DNA of 64,000 nucleotides from Spongilla lacustris (lineage: Eukaryota; Porifera; Demospongiae; Spongillida; Spongillidae): positions 28,996,562 to 29,060,561 of the forward strand of contig OX442415.1 in NCBI GenBank assembly GCA_949361645.1, in the 5' to 3' direction. Both the position numbers and the translations under genes were made by a program. The notes under the pieces were generated by a model. It was not told the origin of the DNA, did not search any database, and saw only the letters and a list, made by a program, of their open reading frames with translations. This document shows positions 1-12,485 of the stretch, one piece after another (position 1 is the stretch's first letter; each line of letters starts with the position of its first letter).

Positions 1-1227
1 TAACGTTGTACAAATGAGTTTTATGAGGTGTATGCGCTTGCATGTACACAAATAAGCAGTGTTTGCTGATGTCACAGCCGAAGACCCCTGCAGATTGGAA
101 CATTTTGGGTGCTAACTTGATAACATGCAGCAATGAGGAGGTGTAATTGTACAATAAGCGACTTGACAGCGTTGTTTAGATAATGACCGGCCATAATCTA
201 CAGTTATTAATGTTCTTTTGGCAGAAACTAACTATACCATGTATAACCATAGATGTTATAACGTGTGTTGACATCGCCTCCTCAATACATACAGGTGTAT
301 GGTGCTATGATGACAAGGCAAAAATAGTGGAATGAAAAGAAGGCGGCACCTTTTAGCCAGTGGCATTTCTTGAAATATTTTTTAGCCCGCAATGAGAATT
401 TCATTCCGGATCCGAGTTTAGTATAAATTATAATTATTAATTGAATAATTCATCAGTATTCGAATTAGTGTCATGCACGACAAAGCGGTTGCGATTAAGA
501 CAAGAGCCACTGAAAACAATGACCTGTCATGTCTATGCAATGGCGGCGATCAATACCAATCAACGTGTGCACTCCTTGAAGTTGTGGTGCCCAGGCCATT
601 CTTGATTAATATGGCAGGTACGTATGCGTTTTGTTGGTTTGTTACTTAATATTTCCATGCAGAATTGGCTCACGGTCCCTTGCAATCTTCTTATGCATAA
701 GTCAATTTGAACTTATATTGACTTGATCGTGAGTTGTTCCTGCCAAAAATATGCATAAATTAAAAACAAATTATGCGGTACAATTTTCGCCCGGTACAAT
801 TTTTGCGTGACAGGGGGGGGGGGGGGGGGGGGGGGTGGGGGGGGGAGGGGGGGGGTGTGTGCAAGAAGCGGGGTAAGTATATAGGCACACTGCGCTTGCG
901 CCAGCAATTATGCGGCGTTATCATGCATACTTATCCTGCACACATCTGAGTCATTATACATGTACTGTATATGTATTGTTGTGGGTGAGCTGGCAATTCT
1001 CAACCATGCATGATGTCTTTCATTCCTGTTCCAGGTCGTACGCGATATTTATACTAGAGAAGTCATCCGAATAGTGTATAGCATTTCAGTATAAGGCTAC
1101 AACGTAGCTATTCAATTACATGGGGTTGTGATCAACACAGCAAAGCTTTCACTGCAAGGCTATAGCTTGGACACTGACGCCATTTATGATGTCGTGATCC
1201 CTGACATAGGCTTCGCGCCAAGCTTTG
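1..1227. other. Intergenic stretch without recognised gene; long G tract
   Basis: I see no convincing coding exon here. The one notable feature is a G-rich tract at about 813-855, almost pure G with single T and A interruptions, followed by a short sequence (GCAAGAAGCGGGGTAAGTAT) that recurs after G tracts near 4,832 and 7,825, so this is probably a fragment of a dispersed repeat. Confidence 0.5.
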
Positions 1228-1231
1228 CCGG

Positions 1232-2251
1232 TGTCGTAGTGCACAATGTCCCCCCTAAAATTTGTCCCCCCGGACGTTTTGCACTAGTGTACAATGTCCC
1301 CCCGGACATTCTGCACTAGTGTACAATGTCCCCCCGGATAATCTACACTAGGGCAAACTGTCCCCTTCCAGGGTAAAATGTCCCCCCTCGCATAACATTT
1401 TATTTCATCTATGACAAGGCTGGGAAACTTTTACAGTATAGTACACGGAATCACGTTGACGCCATTACTCAGTAGCTCCTATCCGTCGCCAAAGCTGCAT
1501 GTCGTTCCGCCGCTTGAAAATCTCATTGTAACCAATACTGACGCACATACACGAACATTTAGAATTTTAGTATTAAATTCCTTAAAGAATACACAGCTCT
1601 TATCCTTTCCGTGTCGTCCAAGTATATACACGAACATTCGTTATTAAGATTCCTTAAGGAGTGGTGATTGATAAACTTCATGACTGAAATCTCATCATGC
1701 AGTATGAGAGATTGAAATATATTGAGATCAATAGGATTATAGCCTGAAAAGTAATGTCACATAAACACAGCTGTGCACCGCCTGACATACCTCAGGAAAG
1801 GCTATTCCCATCGTCAGTTCATCTGTTGCGTGATAGTACAACCGATCAGTCGGGTACCCAGACTAAAAACCCATCCTAAATAGCGTAAAAACCATGCATC
1901 CTGCGTCCAGGGTGGGAATAGTGTAAAAACCTTACTTGGAGGGATGTTGACGTATGAATTGAATTATTGCTTCAACATTCGTCAGAACTAGGGTAGAACC
2001 ACATGTATTCCCATCCTGGACGCACAATCCGGGCAGGATGGTTTTTACGCTATATAAGGACGGGTTCTTTGTTAAAAACCAGCCTGTTGGACGTTTATAA
2101 CTGCCTTTGTTATCCTATGGGTAGAACATTGCGCCCTAGTGTGGAGTGTCTGGGGGGGGGGGGGACATTTTACCCTAGTGGGGGACAGTTTGCCCTAGTG
2201 CAGAATGTCCGGGGGGACATTCTGCACGGGGGGACAATCCGCCCTCCCACA
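1232..2251. mobile_element. Non-autonomous Ginger-type DNA element (1,020 bp)
   Basis: The element starts TGTCGTAGTGCACAATGTCC and ends with TGTCCCCCC-type blocks in inverse orientation, closing in CCCACA. It is flanked on both sides by CCGG (1228-1231 and 2252-2255), a 4-bp target duplication. Both ends carry arrays of an about 25-bp block (G/C-run plus ACATTNTGCACTAG or ACAGTTTGCCCTAG) facing each other. TGT...ACA ends, a 4-bp NCGG duplication and G-run subterminal blocks match the autonomous Ginger1 element at 12,486. No integrase is encoded, so it is inferred to be mobilised in trans. A second, internal inverted repeat lies at 1865-2080. Confidence 0.7.
1865..2080. repeat. Internal inverted repeat (nested foldback)
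   Basis: The arm 1865-1920 (core TAGCGTAAAAACCAT ... GCGTCCAGGGTGGGAATA) is repeated in inverse orientation at about 2004-2080 (TATTCCCATCCTGGACGC ... ATGGTTTTTACGCTATA). It lies in the middle of the 1,020-bp Ginger-like element and may be a separate nested element or part of its internal structure. Confidence 0.6.
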
Positions 2252-3613
2252 CCGGCATATTTCTTTTCAGTCTTAGAAGAACGCACCTTGAAAAGCGACC
2301 TTATATACACGTACCTATAAAGTTAATGAAACGGAGCGGGTTGAACTATACTAATTTCGCGATCGGAACCTTACGAATTCGTCTGGATTAGATCACTGAT
2401 GCATGCATGCATATTATAGTCTTGTGGAAAAATATAATGACAATGTATTTACTATTACTCAAAATGCATGGTGGTGTAAAAGTGTAAGTAAATATGGTAT
2501 ATGTGACATCAAACAATAGTAAATATGAAGCTCTTATATACTGTAGCGGAAATGTCACTTATAACCATATTTATCAACACATTTGATTGATAGTAAATAC
2601 ATTGTAAGTCCAACTTTTCATCTAGTGTCAACATTACAGATGGTACAGAATCAGATGCTGCTGCCTTGCATGCAGCAATGCGAGGCATTGACACTGAGCT
2701 TCCAACTTTCTCGACCATTTTACACGAATGATTGCAAGCTATTGTCAACATTTTGACGCTCAGCCTCAGGCTTGTAGACGTCTACATGCAATATCAAGTG
2801 CACTGTATTCTGAAGTTTGACTGTAATACCAGAAAGGTGGGACAAGTGGTACAAGTAAATAGACAAGAAGACGATAATAAAATCAATTTTGGTATCTTCT
2901 GAACTTCGCTTCTTGCAGGTAGGTTGTGTATTGGCCATTGCTATGGTTGGCAGCTGCTGAACGATGTTTGGGCTAGGCAATTCCCTGTCAGTGAAAAGCT
3001 GAGTGATGTGTTACATGTAAGCTAATTGCAGCACAGGCTCCATGCTCCTGCTGCTGGCTTGGCTAGCTCAATTGAACAACGCAACGGTGAAGTTGTTTTG
3101 ACAACAAATTGTTGTGTATGCATGCAACAATGTGCTTATAACAAAATTACGGACCTTACATGTATATCTAGTGGGGTGGGGGGGGGGGGGGGGGTGCAAT
3201 TGCACCCGTTTGCACCCGCCTGGCTACGGGCCTGATATTTGCATGCCGGCACATGCACTGGGCATAGATATGTGCAGAACGGATCTGTGTATATGTCTAC
3301 GCATTTAATGCACCTCTTTGAGGCTCCCGTTCTCCGATATTCTAATTATACCCTTTTTTGTCCATGTAGGAACAGCTGCAGTAGTGCATGGAGGAGGAAT
3401 TGCCAGCTCATGCAGTTGATGCTCAATATCCGCTACCATGAACAACATGTACGTGCAGGATGCTTAAAAATTTGAATGCATGCATGTGACTGAGTATCAC
3501 ATTTGTACATTATAACGCTATGCAATGCTAATACTATATAGATGTCATGGCTCGCTATCTGTCACTGCACATATACACGTATACATAATGTACGTATGCA
3601 ATCGATCAATGCA

Positions 3614-4543
3614 TCATGCACAGCTGTACGAATTGCATTTAAATTTCCAAACACTCAGACAATCCCAACTCAGATGCTTTTGGCAGCAAAGGTCGTGGTC
3701 GTAGCAGCCTTGGTGGTAGCAGCAGTCTCCGCAAGCCCAACTCCAGCACGTGCAGCCAGGTCCGCACATACCCACACAGCCACTGCCTATTGGACACTTC
3801 GGACAGCAGGCTTTACTATTCGAACAGAATGTCTTCGGAGCTTTACAACTTTGCTCATAGTATACAAACTTACGTGGCTCACTGGCCACGTCCAGCCTGG
3901 AGTCCTTTTCGCTATTTTTGGCCAGGCGCATAGCCATGACGTATACGCTCATTGCCGCGGGGTAGTCGCCGCCTAATATTCCCATGTCACGTCCTAATAT
4001 TTTCGAGGCCTCGATGAAAAAGGTAACCTCGTCCCGGTCAAGAAGACTGCGGTACGATTGTCGCATCGCAAAAACAGAATCGCCGTCCTCGTACGAGTTG
4101 GTAAATATGGCCGCTGACGGTACTTTAAGACCTGCGAGCACCGCCTCTTCTACGGCCCGAACGTTTGCAGTCGGAACCATAAAACCTTGGCTTGATGCTT
4201 TGCCGAGTTTGTTGTGCGTCACGATGAGGAATTCTTGTCCCATCAGCGACACGAGGATGTCTTTGTTGTGTGGACTAGTGGCTCTGTACAGCTGCTCTCC
4301 TTGGAGCGTGGTGATGAGGAGGAAGCGCGAGTCTCCTTCCACCTCGCTCAAGATATAAACTCCGTTATCTTTATCTGCGCGATACTCCATCTCCACTTTC
4401 CCGGGATCCAGAGTAAGGACTTGAAGGCGATCGAGACCCGCTTGTTCCGCTCCATCAGTTTGCACTGGTAACTCTCCGTGAAGTTTAGGAACACGTATGG
4501 CAGCGCAGTTCACCGCCAGTAAAGCGGCGATGAGCAGGATCAT
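3614..4543 (-). CDS. Secreted cysteine-rich protein with PLA2-like motif, copy A
   Basis: An intact single-exon reading frame of about 309 residues from the chosen start. I choose the methionine at 4543 (MILLIAALLAVNCAA), which opens a clean signal peptide; the upstream in-frame ATG at 4570 lies only about 38 bases from the TATA box. The protein has a signal peptide, a middle region of about 200 residues without recognised domain, and a C-terminal domain of about 65 residues with roughly 18 cysteines. That domain contains CGDCCYHQGCYDHDLCC. The HD pair flanked by cysteines resembles the catalytic HD motif of secreted phospholipases A2, but spacing differs from the classical CCxxHDxC, so enzyme activity is unproven. 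Probably exported. The neighbour at 6,609 is its tandem copy. Confidence 0.8.
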   Translation of the reverse strand: MILLIAALLAVNCAAIRVPKLHGELPVQTDGAEQAGLDRLQVLTLDPGKVEMEYRADKDNGVYILSEVEGDSRFLLITTLQGEQLYRATSPHNKDILVSLMGQEFLIVTHNKLGKASSQGFMVPTANVRAVEEAVLAGLKVPSAAIFTNSYEDGDSVFAMRQSYRSLLDRDEVTFFIEASKILGRDMGILGGDYPAAMSVYVMAMRLAKNSEKDSRLDVASEPRKFVYYEQSCKAPKTFCSNSKACCPKCPIGSGCVGMCGPGCTCWSWACGDCCYHQGCYDHDLCCQKHLSWDCLSVWKFKCNSYSCA

Positions 4544-4607
4544 GTTTAATTTTCTGTACGAGGTGCGCACCCGGAATGGTGTGAGCTAGCTCTGTCCACT
4601 GCACTAG

Positions 4608-4616
4608 TTTTTTATA
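4608..4616 (-). promoter_or_regulatory. TATA box of copy A gene
   Basis: Reading the minus strand gives TATAAAAAA about 65 bases before the chosen start codon at 4543, so transcription would begin near 4,580. The same box, with the same following sequence (ACTAGTG...), is conserved in copy B. Confidence 0.6.
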
Positions 4617-4801
4617 CTAAAAAAATGCTGGTGTGTGCATTTCCTGATATCGATTTGTTATTCAGCCTCAGTTATGTAATCATTACCACAAACTGAGACG
4701 GTAGTAGCGCTTTATTTAGAGGGATAAACAATTATAGTACAGTGCGCAAAAGCATGGCTACATACACAGTATAGCAACTATATTATTATTGACAAAGAGA
4801 G

Positions 4802-4805
<4 letters not shown>

Positions 4806-4832
<27 letters not shown>
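4806..4832 (+). repeat. G homopolymer tract
   Basis: A run of about 25 or more G residues directly downstream of GAGAGGGAGG. The corresponding site in unit B (about 7,811) is only GGGGGAGGTGGG, so the run expanded in one copy or shrank in the other. Confidence 0.8.
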
Positions 4833-4834
<2 letters not shown>

Positions 4835-6001
4835 AGAAGCGGGGTAATTATAGCGGCTGGCTAACTGGCCATAAAAAGCAACTAACTAAACAACCTCAGT
4901 AGGAAGAAGAGGGTTGGAGCTTCAACTTGGAGGTATCTGCATAAAGTGGATTCCTGCATAGCACTGAAAAATGCATCTAGATGACCATTCAAATAGATCA
5001 ATGCTAAAGACAATACTGAGGCTGGTCGGACCCCGGCCTGACTTTCTGTAACCCACGGCTGTGATCGATATCATAAGTGTATATAGAATTAGGACTCTTA
5101 GAGATACCTAGCACGTATATGTATAACCTTATAAGTACCTCTCCCATGCATCAACAAGAATGCTATATTTCACTTGAAATTGATGCATGCATGCATATTA
5201 TATATAGTCTTGTGGAAAAATACAATGACAATGTATTTACTATTACTCAAAAGTGCATGGTGGTGTAAAAGTGTAAGTAAATATGGTATATGTGACATCA
5301 AACAATAGTAGATATGAAGCTCTTATATACTGTAGCGCGGAAATGTCACATATAACCATATTTATCAACACATTTGATTGATAGTAAATACATTGTAAGT
5401 CCAACTTTTCATCTAGTGTCAACAATTCTAGACATACCTTTAAATGCATTACAGATGGTACAGAATCAGATGCTGCTGCCTTGCATGCAGCAATGCAAGG
5501 CATTGACACTGAGCTTCCAACTTTCTCGACCATTCTATACACGAATGATTGCAAGCTATTGTCAACATTTTGACGCTCAGCCTCAGGCTTGTAGACGTCT
5601 ACATGCAATATCAAGTGCACTGCATGTATTCTGAAGTTTGACTGTAATACCAGAAAGGTGGGACAAGTGGTACTAGTAAATAGACAAGAAGACGATAATA
5701 AAATCAATGTTGGTATCTTCTGAACTTCGCTTCTTGCAGGTAGGTTGTGTATTTGCCATTGCAGCTGCTGAACGATGTTTGGGCTAGGCGATTCCCTGTC
5801 AGTGAAAAGCTGAGTGATGCGGTGTTCCATGTAGCTAATTGCAGCACAGGCTCCATGCTCCTGCTGCTGGCTTGGCTCAATTGAACAACGCAACGGTGAA
5901 GTTGTTTTGACAACAAATTATTGTGTATGCATGCAACAATGTGCTTATAACAAAATTAATATAGCCGGCCAAGCGGACCTTATATCTAGCGGGGGAGGGA
6001 C

Positions 6002-6149
<148 letters not shown>

Positions 6150-6608
6150 AATTGCACCCGTTTGCACCCGCCTGGCTACGGGCCTGATATTTGCACATGC
6201 ACTGGGCATAGATAATTAGATATGTGCAGAACGGATCTGTGTATATGTTTACGCATTTAATGCACCTCTTTGAGGCTCCCGTTCTCCAGCTAAGGTGGAA
6301 TGGTACAGGATAATGAGTTCAATGACACCATATTCCGGCACATTTTAATCGATATTCTAATTATACCCTTTTTTTGTCCATGTTGGATTGCCAGCTCATG
6401 CAGTTGATACTCAATATCCGCTACCATGAACAACATGTACGTGCAGGATGCTTAAAAATTTGAATGCATGCATGTGACTGAGTATCACATCTGTACATTA
6501 TAACGCTATGCAATGCTAATACTATAGATGTCATGGCTCGCTATCTGTCACTGCACATATACACGTACACGTAATGTATAGTGTACGTATATGCAATCGA
6601 TCTATGCA

Positions 6609-7553
6609 TCATGCACAGCTGTACGAATTGCATTTAAATTTCCAAACACCGAGACAATTCCAACTCAGATAACTTTGGCAGCAAAGGTCGTGGTCGTAGC
6701 ACCCTTGGTGGTAGCAGCAGTCTCCGCAAGCCCAGCTCCAGCACGTGCAGCCAGGTCCGCACATACCCACACAGCCACTGCCTATTGGACACTTCGGACA
6801 GCAGGCTTTACTATTCGAACAGAATGTCTTCGGAGCTTTACAACTTTGCTCATAGTATGCAAACTTACGCGGCTCACTGGCCACGTCCAGCCCGGAGTAC
6901 TTATCGCTATTTTTGGCCAGGCGCATGGCCATGACATATACGCTCATTGCCGCGGGGTAGTCGCCGCCTAATATTCCCATGTCACGTCCCAATATTTTCG
7001 AGGCTTCGATGAAAAAGGTAACCTCGTCCCGGTCAAGAAGACTGCGGTACGATTGTCGCATCGCAAAAACAGAATCGCCGTCCTCGTACGAGTTGGCAAA
7101 TATGGCCGCTGATGGTACTTTAAGACCTGCGAGCAGCGCCTCTTCTACGGCCCGAACGTTTGCATTTGGAACCATAAAACCTTGGCTCGATGCTTTACCG
7201 AGTTTGTTGTGCGACTCGATGAGGAATTCTTGTCCCATCAGCGACACGAGGATGTCTTTGTTGTGTGGACTAGTGGCTCTGTACAGCTGCTCTCCTTGGA
7301 GCGTGGTGATGAGGAGGAAGCGGGAGTCTCCTTCCACCTCGCTCAAGATGTAAACTCCGTTATCTTTATCTGCGCGATACTCCATCTCCACTTTCCCGGG
7401 CTCCAGAGTAAGGACTTGAAGGCGATCGAGACCCGCTTGTTCCACTCCTTCAGTTTGCACTGGTAACTCTCCGTGAAGTTGAGGAACACGTATGGCAGCG
7501 CAGTTCACCGCCAGTAAAGCGGCGATAAGCAGCATCGTGTTGAGCAGGATCAT
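6609..7553 (-). CDS. Secreted cysteine-rich protein with PLA2-like motif, copy B
   Basis: Intact single-exon paralogue of the gene at 3,614. I start at the methionine at 7553 (MILLNTMLLIAALLAVNCAA). The further in-frame ATG at 7610 sits almost on the TATA box and cannot be in the mRNA if that box is used. The signal peptide has five extra residues (NTMLL) compared with copy A, apparently a small internal duplication. The remainder differs by scattered substitutions, for example YLSWNCLG versus HLSWDCLS near the C terminus. All cysteines of the last domain and the CYDHDLCC motif are kept, which suggests both copies are under selection. Function unknown; a secreted PLA2-like or defence-type protein is possible. 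Confidence 0.8.
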   Translation of the reverse strand: MILLNTMLLIAALLAVNCAAIRVPQLHGELPVQTEGVEQAGLDRLQVLTLEPGKVEMEYRADKDNGVYILSEVEGDSRFLLITTLQGEQLYRATSPHNKDILVSLMGQEFLIESHNKLGKASSQGFMVPNANVRAVEEALLAGLKVPSAAIFANSYEDGDSVFAMRQSYRSLLDRDEVTFFIEASKILGRDMGILGGDYPAAMSVYVMAMRLAKNSDKYSGLDVASEPRKFAYYEQSCKAPKTFCSNSKACCPKCPIGSGCVGMCGPGCTCWSWACGDCCYHQGCYDHDLCCQSYLSWNCLGVWKFKCNSYSCA

Positions 7554-7613
7554 GTTTAATTTTGGATACGAGGTGCGCACCCGGAATGGTGTGAGCTCTT
7601 TGTCCTTCACTAG

Positions 7614-7621
7614 TTTTTATA
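7614..7621 (-). promoter_or_regulatory. TATA box of copy B gene
   Basis: Minus-strand TATAAAAA about 60 bases before the chosen start at 7553, at the position equivalent to that of copy A. It supports the internal methionine as start for both copies. Confidence 0.6.
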
Positions 7622-8450
7622 CTTAAAAAAATGCCGGTGAGTGCATGAGGTATTTCCTGATATCGATTTGTCAGTTATGTAATCATTACCACAAACTGAG
7701 ACGGTAGTAGCGCTTTATTTAGAGGGATAAACAATTATAGTACAGTGCGCAAAAGCATGCAGCTTCTAGCTACATGCACAGTATAGCAACTATATTATTA
7801 TAGACAAAGAGGGGGAGGTGGGTGCAATAAGCGGGGTAAGTATAGCGGCTGGCAAACAGGCCATAAAAGCAACTTTCAAGCTACCTAAACAACCTCAGTA
7901 GGAAGAAGAGGGTTGAAGCTTCAACTTGGAGGTATCTGCATAAAGTGGATTCCTGCATAGCACTGACAAATGTGTCTAGAGGAGCATTCAAATAGATCAA
8001 TGCTAAACACAATACTTAGGCTGGTCGGACCCCGGCCTGGCTTTTTGTAACCCACGGCCGCGAGATCCGCGATTTTATAAGTAATCTAAACCCTGCATAT
8101 AGAATTCAGTAGGACTCTTATAGATACTTAGCACATATATGTATAACCTTATAAGTACCTCTCCCATGCATCAACAAGAATGATTTCACTGATCTATCAC
8201 TTGAAATTACTGTGAGTTGTATACACTAGGAGCTCTCTGCTGCACTTAAGTAAAGTGGGTCACAAATTCCTTTGTAGAAGTACTACTTAAATGGTCACTA
8301 ATGGAACTTGATTTGTTACACTGATGCAAATTCCAAATTCCTCCTGTAGGAGTATACTACTAAAATCATGCCTCATTTACTGATACCAGTATTGTAAATA
8401 AAGTTGTGTGCTGAGCACACCATATATGGTGTGCTATGCCTGGTTACTGC

Positions 8451-8560
8451 AGGTGGTAGGTGTACATGTGGTAGGTGCTCATGTGCATGGTAGGTGTTCA
8501 TGTGGTAGGTGTTCATGTGGTAGGTGTACATGTGGTAGGTGTTCACGTGGTAGGTGTTTA
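8451..8560 (+). repeat. 15-bp minisatellite (GTGGTAGGTGTTCAT)
   Basis: About seven imperfect copies of a 15-base unit GTGGTAGGTGTTCAT with variants TACAT, CTCAT and TCAC. The same unit forms a larger array at 33,651-33,885, 25 kb away, so the motif is dispersed. Confidence 0.9.
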
Positions 8561-9149
8561 TCAGCCCGGCCTGTTTCAAACATCCTTATTTATGATTGTA
8601 CAATGCTGGTAAATTGCTAAAATATAATAATACTTTATTGCTGTCCTTTGAGGACCATGTGGATCATTTAGTACAAAATGGACTGGACTTGACCTGGAAC
8701 AATGTCTAACCATCTATTAAGTCATCAGAGGGGAAGGTGTAGGGGGCTATCGGCTGAGGCTTCTTTACTTATTGGAACTACTATAGTGGGTATACATGTA
8801 TATGTATATACCCACAAGTACTAGCTAGTAGATTTGCCTGCCCTCCAGCCACACATTTGCACGTATCAGATACACTGTAAGAAGGTAAAGAGTGCAAGTT
8901 GCATTAACAGCAGACAATGATATGGCGCACGGTGGTTAAATAATTAATGATCAATGCAGCCTGTGTCAGATTTATGAATAATGGTGCTGTTTTCAGTTGT
9001 GTTTTCAGCACCTCGCAGTGGGAAGGAGGTGATGCCTAACAGTAGGAAGTAGGATGATCCTTTTGTCCAGCACCAGTTCACAGGGCAGACCTCCGTCAGA
9101 TTTCTCTTCTTCAGCTACACTATGTATGGTGCATGAGCAATAAATACAC

Positions 9150-9268
9150 ATGTCACACATCCCACACACACAAACACATACATACGCACACACAAACACA
9201 CACATACGCACACACAAACACACACACGCACACACACATACACACACACACACACACATACGCACACA

Positions 9269-9310
<42 letters not shown>
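9150..9310 (+). repeat. (CA)n microsatellite, interrupted
   Basis: CA-rich tract with regular ATACG and AAACA interruptions, ending in an uninterrupted (CA) run before TGTGACCC. Long apparent reading frames here are only Thr-His or Cys-Val repeats and are not genes. Confidence 0.95.
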
Positions 9311-9311
<1 letters not shown>

Positions 9312-11695
9312 GACCCAAACTTACCCCAGGGGCAAATGGTGTGGCCAAGTGACTCTTCCCATGCACCAGTTCACCTGGGAGAGTGGCCTGTTCATAACCC
9401 CTGTGCCCAGCATTTGGGCTTCAGAGGAATATAAACACTTCAAAAGTCATTGGGGGGAGGGGGTGGAGCACAAAATAATTCTGATCCACCCTCCCCCAAA
9501 GTAACTCCAACATGTAGGAGGGCTTGTGCATGATGCCTACTAAAGATACACCGGCGGATGAAGGGGGGGGGGGGGGGGGGGGGGAGGGGTTCAACCTTCT
9601 TTTACATAACATGTGGAATTTATTAACCAGAGATAATTTACTTATTATTCATGCATTTCTCATGTGTGTTATCCCCCTAAATGGCCCCCTCTTTGGTGAC
9701 TCTGTCTAGTACAATTCCCCCCCCCCCCCCCCCCCCCCCCCCCCCTTTCACTTTTTAATAGTCTGGGGACCACAAGAAATAGTCACTAGGCAAACAAGTC
9801 ATATTAAAATTAGCTGTACATGTGCCAGGACATAGCTTTAATGGTACATATGTAGGAATCTCACTGTATAAACCTACCTGAAATCATTGGACATGGGCAG
9901 GTTCAGCCCAGTAACCCACTGCTTGGTGCCTCTCTCTGTTTCTGAGCATTCCAGAGATGTTGGCCTGAAGAAAAGGCGGCAATGTCAAGGCAGTAGTTCT
10001 AAGCCTTCACAGCAGCAATTTGGCAACCTGAACATGCAAACTATGGGCAGACTGCTGGGATACTAGCAGGACCAATATTTGCCTGTTGTTCCTGCACATT
10101 ATTATTTTTAAAGTTTCTATTCCCTAGTCTAAAAGGGATTGGTTGGAAGCACAAACCAAGTCGTTTTCAAACCAAAATGTTAAGTTTGACAATGAAACCA
10201 AAACATTGGTTTGGCATTTTGGGCTGGTGGTTAAACCATCTAAAATGTAAACCACTGGTTTAGCATTCATTGGTTTGACATAGCAACCAAATTATTTGCA
10301 GTGTGTATTCAGGCTGCCGTATTGCTGTGTTGCTTCCACGTTCCACCCCTCTAATTTTTTCTGGATAGAAACCCCACTCCCACCCCTCTTACGTTATCTG
10401 CCCCATCTCATCCACGCCTCGGTACACAGCTCTGGTACGTAGGCATGCAGTATACGTACTGAGCAACAACACACTTGTGGGCTAGCCTCGCCCTTCCAAG
10501 TTATGCAAAATCATTCACGACCACGAACAAACAAATACAAAAGCAAAACCTCATGTAGTATAAACACTACCCCGCACGTACCATTCTGCCATTCGGATGG
10601 CATCGTACATGTACACGCGTCACCTTGCAATCGTGATGACTGTGCACCTCTTTTGCAAATTATATATTTACGGAAGAGTGTATCCATGCTCTCGCTTAAC
10701 GGACAGGAAAGAGGCATTTACTCATCCCTCTAGATGTTAAGAGGACAAGTGGGGTGAAGGAAGCATGCTCTATTTCGTTTGGTTGTCATACGCGAGAGGT
10801 TGTGTGTTGTTGATGATATATTATATATTTATTCAATGGTTAAAAAGACATTAACGTGCAATACAGAAAAATCTTTGAGGGTGGCATTGCATGGTGAGAA
10901 CTCATGCATGATAGATGGTAGCGTTTTATCTATGTAGTATTTAGCAGCCACATCATAAGCAATCCCAAAGTTGATTGATATGGTGGTGCATGATCATTGC
11001 CTGAGTAAAAGAACACATGCATATGCTTTACTCTAAAACAATCATTGCCTCTAATTTTTACCTCAGGATGTAGGTAAAAGAAAACCCAAATTTGATGTAA
11101 CCATATTCATCATTTGCTATAGCTGAACAACATAGGGGCAGCTATTATCGTTAGACCAAAAATACAAGTTGAAATATCTTACCAGAGGTTCAAATACCTT
11201 TACTGGCCATGTATTAGCCCGCTGTACTATTTCAGTTCTACTTGGTATTTTGCCCTATAATTTTAAATATTTTCCTTCCACCTCTGTTTATTTGTTTTGC
11301 CAGCATAACATCTGCAATTCCTTTTTTAAAACATAAAACATTCAGTGTGCATGCCTACATATTAAAAATACTTTTAATAATCTTACTAATCATGGTAACA
11401 GATATAGAAAGTTTCCTTTGATGGATAATGTATGTGCACTTTAGAAAAGCAGTATTGCTCACTGTGCGTCAAAAGTTGAGGCTGCATATTCCTGCTGAAT
11501 AGATCTGGTTATGGTACCCTGGCTGACTTGCTGTAGCACTTGACTACTGTACACATCCAAATCATCAACACCGAAATAAATTTAAAAAAACAAAACCACA
11601 TTCTACCCATACCAATATGGCTGCTATCATTTGATTCTTCACAATTTATGTATATGATTAACAAGTGAATGAAGCTTGCTTACCATTCAACTTTT

Positions 11696-11849
11696 TCAAA
11701 TGAAGTTCCGGACATCTTGAACTTCTTTCTGTACACCTTTAGCTTTTAGCATGTCCGATATGATGTGATATAAGTGTGTTTTCCAGTACACATGTATATT
11801 CATTTGCCATTGGACTTTTGAGGAATCAGCTGCATTAATGTGTGGGTAC
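11696..11849 (-). CDS. Possible terminal exon of an unknown minus-strand gene
   Basis: On the minus strand a good acceptor (GCTGTTTTTAG) is followed by an open stretch of about 50 codons ending in TGA, with a protein-like composition (NAADSSKVQWQMNIHVYWKT, then THLYHIISDML). I could not connect it to upstream exons. A candidate upstream exon ends near 12,219 with LAVHLGYG followed by GTGAGT. If real, the gene's 5' part may have been disturbed by the Ginger1 insertion at 12,486. No family recognised. Confidence 0.3.
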
Positions 11850-12328
11850 CTAAAAACAGCTGTACAGATAACCATTTTCGTAAGCATTTTGACTCTGATG
11901 CATGTATTTGAACAAAAAGTATAACATCACTTACAAACTTTCACAGGCTTTGGAAGTAAAACTTTGTCAGCTACCTATCAGTTTGAAATGTGAAATAAAC
12001 TATTTACCTTACAAACAAACAATAGGTAAGCCGCACTTTGACATCCATTGTCTACATGTACGCGTTACATGCAGGGAAAGAGAAACTATGTGACGTGGCA
12101 CACTTGCAATTGCAAACCTTGCATGTTTTAGATTCTCACGTCGACTCGTGTAGAAAAAGTCCGCGCCTTTTACAGCCAAACATCTTTCTTTCCGCCTGTC
12201 TTTGATCGTCACTCACCATAGCCTAGGTGTACTGCCAGTCTGCCACTAGCTTTTCTGCAGGGTAGATCTAAAGTACACACGGCCACAGGCTCAGGGCAGT
12301 AGCAAAGTTCAACTGATAGACAGTGATG

Positions 12329-12485
12329 CCGCGGGCAACTTTTTACAATCCGGTCACGTTCACGGCTGACCGTTTGGATATAGACGGTCACGTTCACGGT
12401 CAAAGATGGACCGTAAGATTTCAATACGGTCACGTACACGGCTGGCCGTCATGCAGCCGTCAAAATTTTATACGGTTACGGACGG
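12329..12485. repeat. ACGGTCACGTTCACGG repeat cluster
   Basis: Several degenerate copies of CGGTCACGTTCACGG and its complement (GGTCACGTTCACGGCTGACCG, ACGGTCACGTACACGGCTGG), dense in ACGG/CCGT. The Ginger1 element inserted in the last ACGG of this cluster. It may be the subterminal region of an older transposon whose other part would begin after 18,240. Confidence 0.5.

Larger units (their letters stand above)
8206..12328. other. Mostly non-coding stretch with simple repeats
   Basis: Contains the minisatellite at 8,451, a (CA)n region at 9,150-9,310, a G run at 9,563-9,584 and a C run at 9,717-9,745. Near 10,140-10,300 there are several AACCA/TGGTT half-sites in both orientations. The only plausible coding exon I see is at 11,696-11,849 on the minus strand. 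Confidence 0.5.

Noticed and set aside
3542..4471. Plus-strand frames of 124-144 residues across the PLA2-like gene (also 6,591-7,466)
   Set aside because: They are the complement of the real minus-strand genes, which have signal peptides, conserved cysteines and TATA boxes.
8206..12328. Candidate CRISPR-like array from the 15-base repeats
   Set aside because: Units are directly adjacent without unique spacers, and the genome is clearly eukaryotic; this is a minisatellite.
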